From Algibacter pectinivorans (GTDB lineage Bacteria; Bacteroidota; Bacteroidia; Flavobacteriales; Flavobacteriaceae), in the NCBI RefSeq assembly GCF_900112595.1, contig NZ_FOMI01000006.1, positions 171,010 to 235,009 of the forward strand: a DNA stretch of 64,000 nt, written 5' to 3'. Of the stretch, positions 60,842 through 64,000 are shown in pieces (the stretch's first letter is position 1; every line of letters begins with the position of its first letter). Both the position numbers and the translations under genes were made by a program. Below the pieces are notes generated by a model. It worked only from the letters and a program-made list of their open reading frames with translations. It was not told the origin of the DNA and ran no database searches.

Positions 60842-60877
60842 TTTGTCTGTTTACTAGTTTTAAATCGTTTACTTTTG
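60842..60877 (+). promoter_or_regulatory. Putative promoter of the riboswitch-btuB transcript
   Basis: TTTG at 60842-60845 and TACTTTTG at 60870-60877, which fits TAnnTTTG. The 24-bp spacing is slightly long. The predicted start near 60881 falls just before the riboswitch. Confidence 0.5.
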
Positions 60878-60884
60878 CAATGAA

Positions 60885-61150
60885 TTTGGTTTGACTTAGT
60901 CGCCAAGAATAAGTTTCGATGATTTTAAAGAAATCCCGAAACAAGTTCCGACCGACTTAGCCAATTAAAAGGGAATCTGGTGCAATTTTATAATTAATTC
61001 CAGAACTGTTCCCGCAACTGTAAGTTTATGCTAAACATGTTTTAGTACCTCGTTAAGAGGGTGTTGTGCACTACAACCACTGGCGTTTCGCTGGGAAGGA
61101 AAAGCAACATTAAATAAGTCAGGAGACCTGCCATTTTCATCATCTAAAAT
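60885..61150 (+). ncRNA. Cobalamin (B12) riboswitch
   Basis: The conserved core is plain. AAAAGGGAATCTGGTGCAA (from 60967) and CCAGAACTGTTCCCGCAACT (61000-61019) form the P3-P5 region. CCACTGGCGTTTCGCTGGGAAGG (61078-61099) is the P6 region. AAGTCAGGAGACCTGCCA (61116-61133) is the B12 box. An additional short inverted repeat GTTTCG / CGAAAC (60913-60942) precedes the core. It should repress btuB and the downstream lipoprotein when adenosyl- or other cobalamins are abundant. Confidence 0.93.
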
Positions 61151-61169
61151 AACTCTCGGGTAAAGAGTT
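61151..61169 (+). promoter_or_regulatory. Hairpin between riboswitch and btuB start (expression platform candidate)
   Basis: AACTCT / AGAGTT with a 7-nt loop ends 10 nt before the btuB ATG (61180). It has no strong U-run, so control of translation initiation is more likely than termination. Confidence 0.5.
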
Positions 61170-61179
61170 TTAAAGATTT

Positions 61180-63006
61180 ATGAAACATATATACATTTTA
61201 CTACCATTTGTAATTGGCTTTTCTACTTTAGCAAAAGCTCAGGTTGATGCTGTGCAAAAGTTAGACGAAGTTGTAATTAGCGATACCAAGTTAATAGATT
61301 ACGCCAATGGGATAAAAATAGAAATTCTTTCAGATTCTATTATCAATAATAATAGGACGTCTTTAACAGGTTTACTGGCTTTTAATTCTAACCTGTATTT
61401 TAAAGAAAACGGTTTTGGTATGGTATCGTCGCCCTCATTTAGAGGTACCAATGCATCCCAAACCGCGGTAGTTTGGAATGGCATTAATATAAACTCGCAA
61501 CTTAACGGTCAAACAGATTTTAATACCATTAATACATCCAACTATAATTCCATAGCTATAAGAAGCGGTGGCGGAAGCGTGCAATATGGAAGTGGTTCTA
61601 TTGGAGGGAGTATTCATTTAAATAATAATTTAAGTTTTACAGAGCATTTTAAAACGGTTTTAAGAACAGGATACGGGAGTTTTAATTCTAAAAACTTAGG
61701 CTTTAATTCGGCTTTTGGTACTAAATTATATACCGGTAATGTTGCTGTAACTTATGTAGATTCCAATAACGATTACAAATACTTAGGTACAGACCAAATA
61801 AATGAAAATGGTGCGTTTAATAATCTCAATTTAAACGCCAATTTAGGATTTTATGTCTCTAATAAAGATATTATAAAGCTATACCATCAAAGTTATTTTG
61901 GAAATCGAAACTTTTCCGGAACGCTGGTTGGTCCTTCTAGAAGTAAATACGAAGACGAGAATTTTAGAACCATGTTAGAGTGGGCTAGAACTTCCGGAAA
62001 ATTTAGCTCGAAAGTAAAAGCAGTGCATTTACACGAATTGTTTAAATATTTTGAAAACAAAGACAAAGCTAATTTTAGTTTAGGTAGTGTAAATACCCTT
62101 TTGGTTAATCAGAATTTTAATGTGAGTTTTAGCGATAAACTACAGTTTAAAACCATATTAGAATATTCGAATACCAAAGGAAAAGGAGATAGTTTTAAGG
62201 CACCGGTAAGAAACGCATTTTCTACAACAGCGTTACTTAATCACAAACTCAGTAACGTAATTCGTTATGGCATTAACCTTAGACAAGATTTTATAACGGG
62301 AGGTGAGAGACCATTTGTATTTTCTGTTGATGCTAGTTTTGATTTATTTGAACATTATCAGATTCAAATAAACGGTTCTAAAAACTACCGTATTCCTACA
62401 TTTAACGATTTGTATTGGCAACCAGGAGGTAATTTAGATTTGGTTCCAGAATCGTCTTACCAAATAGATTTAGGGCAAAATTTTAGTTACCCTCATTTAA
62501 ATGTAAAGTTAAATGGCTATTATATTAATACCAAAGACATGATTCAGTGGGTGCCGAATAATACAGGTATATGGTCGCCAGTAAACATTGGTGAGGTTGC
62601 AAGCTATGGTGCAGAAATAGAGGTGAAATCGCATTACACCATTAATAAGCATCAACTTCATTTTTCGGGTCATTACTCGTATACTGTTTCAGAAGATTTA
62701 GAAACTAATAAGCAGCTTATTTATGTGCCTTTTCATAAAGGTAATTTAAATTTGGCTTATGGTTATAAACGTTTTTCAATGTTTTATCAACATCTTTTTA
62801 ATGGCGAAGTTTCTATTATAGGAAACTCATTATCTAGTTATGATTTTGGTAACATGGGGGTAAGTTATGTGTTTAATCAGAATAAAAAAGTGAATTATAC
62901 CATAGATTTTAAACTTAACAATCTATACAATACCTATTACGAAAATGTGGCCTTAAGGCCCATGCCAAATAGAAACTTTCAAATACAAACAACAATTAAA
63001 TTTTAA
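61180..63006 (+). CDS. btuB: TonB-dependent vitamin B12 receptor, BtuB-like
   Basis: Outer-membrane receptor of 608 residues, short like BtuB and unlike the roughly 1000-residue SusC types. It has a signal peptide (FVIGFSTLAKAQ) and a TonB-box region near VDAVQKLDEVVISDTKL. The plug is at about 45-155 (SSPSFRGTNASQTAVVWNGININSQ, GGGSVQYGSGSIGGSIHLNN) and the barrel ends in RNFQIQTTIKF with the terminal Phe. The B12 assignment rests on the cobalamin riboswitch in its leader. The next gene starts 2 bp after the stop. Confidence 0.93.
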   Translation: MKHIYILLPFVIGFSTLAKAQVDAVQKLDEVVISDTKLIDYANGIKIEILSDSIINNNRTSLTGLLAFNSNLYFKENGFGMVSSPSFRGTNASQTAVVWNGININSQLNGQTDFNTINTSNYNSIAIRSGGGSVQYGSGSIGGSIHLNNNLSFTEHFKTVLRTGYGSFNSKNLGFNSAFGTKLYTGNVAVTYVDSNNDYKYLGTDQINENGAFNNLNLNANLGFYVSNKDIIKLYHQSYFGNRNFSGTLVGPSRSKYEDENFRTMLEWARTSGKFSSKVKAVHLHELFKYFENKDKANFSLGSVNTLLVNQNFNVSFSDKLQFKTILEYSNTKGKGDSFKAPVRNAFSTTALLNHKLSNVIRYGINLRQDFITGGERPFVFSVDASFDLFEHYQIQINGSKNYRIPTFNDLYWQPGGNLDLVPESSYQIDLGQNFSYPHLNVKLNGYYINTKDMIQWVPNNTGIWSPVNIGEVASYGAEIEVKSHYTINKHQLHFSGHYSYTVSEDLETNKQLIYVPFHKGNLNLAYGYKRFSMFYQHLFNGEVSIIGNSLSSYDFGNMGVSYVFNQNKKVNYTIDFKLNNLYNTYYENVALRPMPNRNFQIQTTIKF

Positions 63007-63008
63007 AA

Positions 63009-64000
63009 ATGAAAATCAACAAATTACTAGTATTAGCCTTATTAACAAGTATTTTTATTACCTCTTGTAGTGAAGATAGCGATGACAATCCAGTGGCGCC
63101 AAAAGGCGATTATGAAAATGGATTAATAATTTCTCACGAAGGTAATTTTGGGCAAGGAAATGCCTCTGTATCTTTTGTGTCAGATGATTTTTTAACAGTC
63201 GAAAACAATGTTTTTAGTAATGTAAATGGCTCACCTTTAGGAGATACGGCACAAAGCATAACTTTTAGTGATGATTTAGCTTATATTGTTTTAAATGTTT
63301 CTAATAAAATTGAAGTTGTAAACCGTTACACATTCGAGTCTGTTGCCACTATTAATACAACAGTTATTAACCCAAGGTATATGGCTATTTCTAATGGAAA
63401 AGGATATGTTACAGCTTGGGGAGACTTTAGTGATGAAACTGATGATGCATTATTAGTTATCGATTTAACCACAAATACGATTTCTAAAACTATTGCAACA
63501 AATTATTTGCCAGAAGAAGTTATAGCTGTAGATAATAAAGTTTTTGTAGCAACAGGTGTTTTTGGCTATGGCAACCTAGTCGATGTAGTAAATACGGATT
63601 CTGATGTTATAGAGACAACTATTACTGTAGGCAGTGCTCCAAATTCTTTTCAGTTAGATGCTAATAATGATTTATGGGTGCTAACTTCTGAAAATCTTGT
63701 AGAAATTAATACCACTTCCAATGAAGTTGAACAAACTTTAAGTTTTGATGACACTATTTCATCACCTTCACATTTAAATTTTTATAATGGTGACTTTTAC
63801 TTCTACGCCGGAGGTTCTGTTTATAAACAAGATGCTACAGCAACAAGCATAACAGCAGAAGCTATTTTATCTGGTCTTAATTTTTACGATATGTCTGTAG
63901 ATAACGATATGGTTTATGGTGTAGATGCTAAAGATTTTTCTAGTAATGGCGATTTAGTGGTTTATAATTTAACAACAAGTGCTTTAATAAATACAACAAC
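63009..64000 (+). CDS. Beta-propeller surface lipoprotein, BtuG/YncE-like (3' end outside window)
   Basis: Lipoprotein with lipobox LLTSIFITSC, open to the window edge (about 330 residues). It has repeated blades of the YncE/DUF5074 type: LIISHEGNFGQGNASVSFVS, QSITFSDDLAYIVLNVSNKIEVVNRYTFE, NPRYMAISNGKGYVTAWGDF, ALLVIDLTTNTISKTIATNYLPEEV, GSAPNSFQLDANNDLWVLTSE. In gut Bacteroides, BtuG is a beta-propeller lipoprotein encoded with btuB that binds B12 at the cell surface with very high affinity. The fold, the lipidation and the 2-bp spacing after btuB fit that role. The homology to BtuG is judged by architecture and context, not by alignment. Confidence 0.82.
   Translation, partial: MKINKLLVLALLTSIFITSCSEDSDDNPVAPKGDYENGLIISHEGNFGQGNASVSFVSDDFLTVENNVFSNVNGSPLGDTAQSITFSDDLAYIVLNVSNKIEVVNRYTFESVATINTTVINPRYMAISNGKGYVTAWGDFSDETDDALLVIDLTTNTISKTIATNYLPEEVIAVDNKVFVATGVFGYGNLVDVVNTDSDVIETTITVGSAPNSFQLDANNDLWVLTSENLVEINTTSNEVEQTLSFDDTISSPSHLNFYNGDFYFYAGGSVYKQDATATSITAEAILSGLNFYDMSVDNDMVYGVDAKDFSSNGDLVVYNLTTSALINTT

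Overview
The window looks like a chromosomal segment of a marine-type member of the Flavobacteriaceae (Bacteroidota). The evidence is low G+C, almost no Shine-Dalgarno sequences, Bacteroidota-type promoters (TTG/TTTG, about 19-22 nt, TAnnTTTG), a type IX secretion C-terminal domain, SusC/TonB-type receptors with CarboxypepD_reg domains, bacillithiol synthesis and a two-gene topoisomerase IV operon. Most genes are core metabolism and envelope housekeeping. I saw no rRNA, tRNA, CRISPR array, transposase, phage or defence island.

Layout. 1-4 kb (minus): fatty-acid degradation, with a truncated FadB-like dehydrogenase/hydratase, a MarR regulator with a 28-bp perfect palindrome upstream, and an acyl-CoA ligase. 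4.5-8.1 kb (minus): purL. 8.3-12.5 kb (minus): a T9SS-secreted endonuclease I and a TonB-dependent receptor broken by an internal deletion. 12.7-20.2 kb (plus): ychF, an SRPBCC protein, an EamA transporter, parE and parC. 20.3-25 kb (minus): a CarboxypepD_reg protein, a di-haem peroxidase lipoprotein with an imelysin-like N-terminus, and a PhoX/DUF839-like lipoprotein with a collagen-like stalk. 25.3-33 kb (plus): bshC, a PLP decarboxylase, guaA, a LysM/periplasmic-binding fusion, DUF922 and DUF3820. 33.5-39.9 kb (plus): three SurA/parvulin-like chaperones, a MoxR ATPase and an acyltransferase. 40-43 kb: acnB. 43.3-51.4 kb: a peptide-binding lipoprotein, mtaB, small proteins, an alpha/beta hydrolase, a lytic transglycosylase, cardiolipin synthase, a PH-domain protein and a TPR protein. 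51.7-54.8 kb (plus): rpmH and a short carB without the regulatory MGS domain. 55.1-57.5 kb (minus): rmuC, a one-helix protein and an acyl-CoA thioesterase. 57.6-64 kb: a vitamin B12 uptake locus.

The B12 locus is the most coherent functional unit. A divergent btuFCD-like ABC importer (minus) faces a 35-residue membrane microprotein ORF, a cobalamin riboswitch, a BtuB-like outer-membrane receptor and a beta-propeller surface lipoprotein resembling BtuG (plus, cut by the window edge). Together they would bind B12 at the surface, move it across the outer membrane with TonB energy and import it through the ABC system, under B12 feedback.

The clearest non-genic structure is repetitive intergenic DNA. 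Two separate tracts of degenerate heptanucleotide repeats (29.92-29.97 kb and 58.38-58.48 kb) share the heptamer NGTCTTC on one strand. A composite dispersed repeat occurs once after guaA and once after carB. I did not find a convincing new multi-gene system. The best leads are the imelysin-like peroxidase/PhoX-like pair, the B12-locus microprotein, the heptamer repeats and a possible leaderless guaA mRNA.
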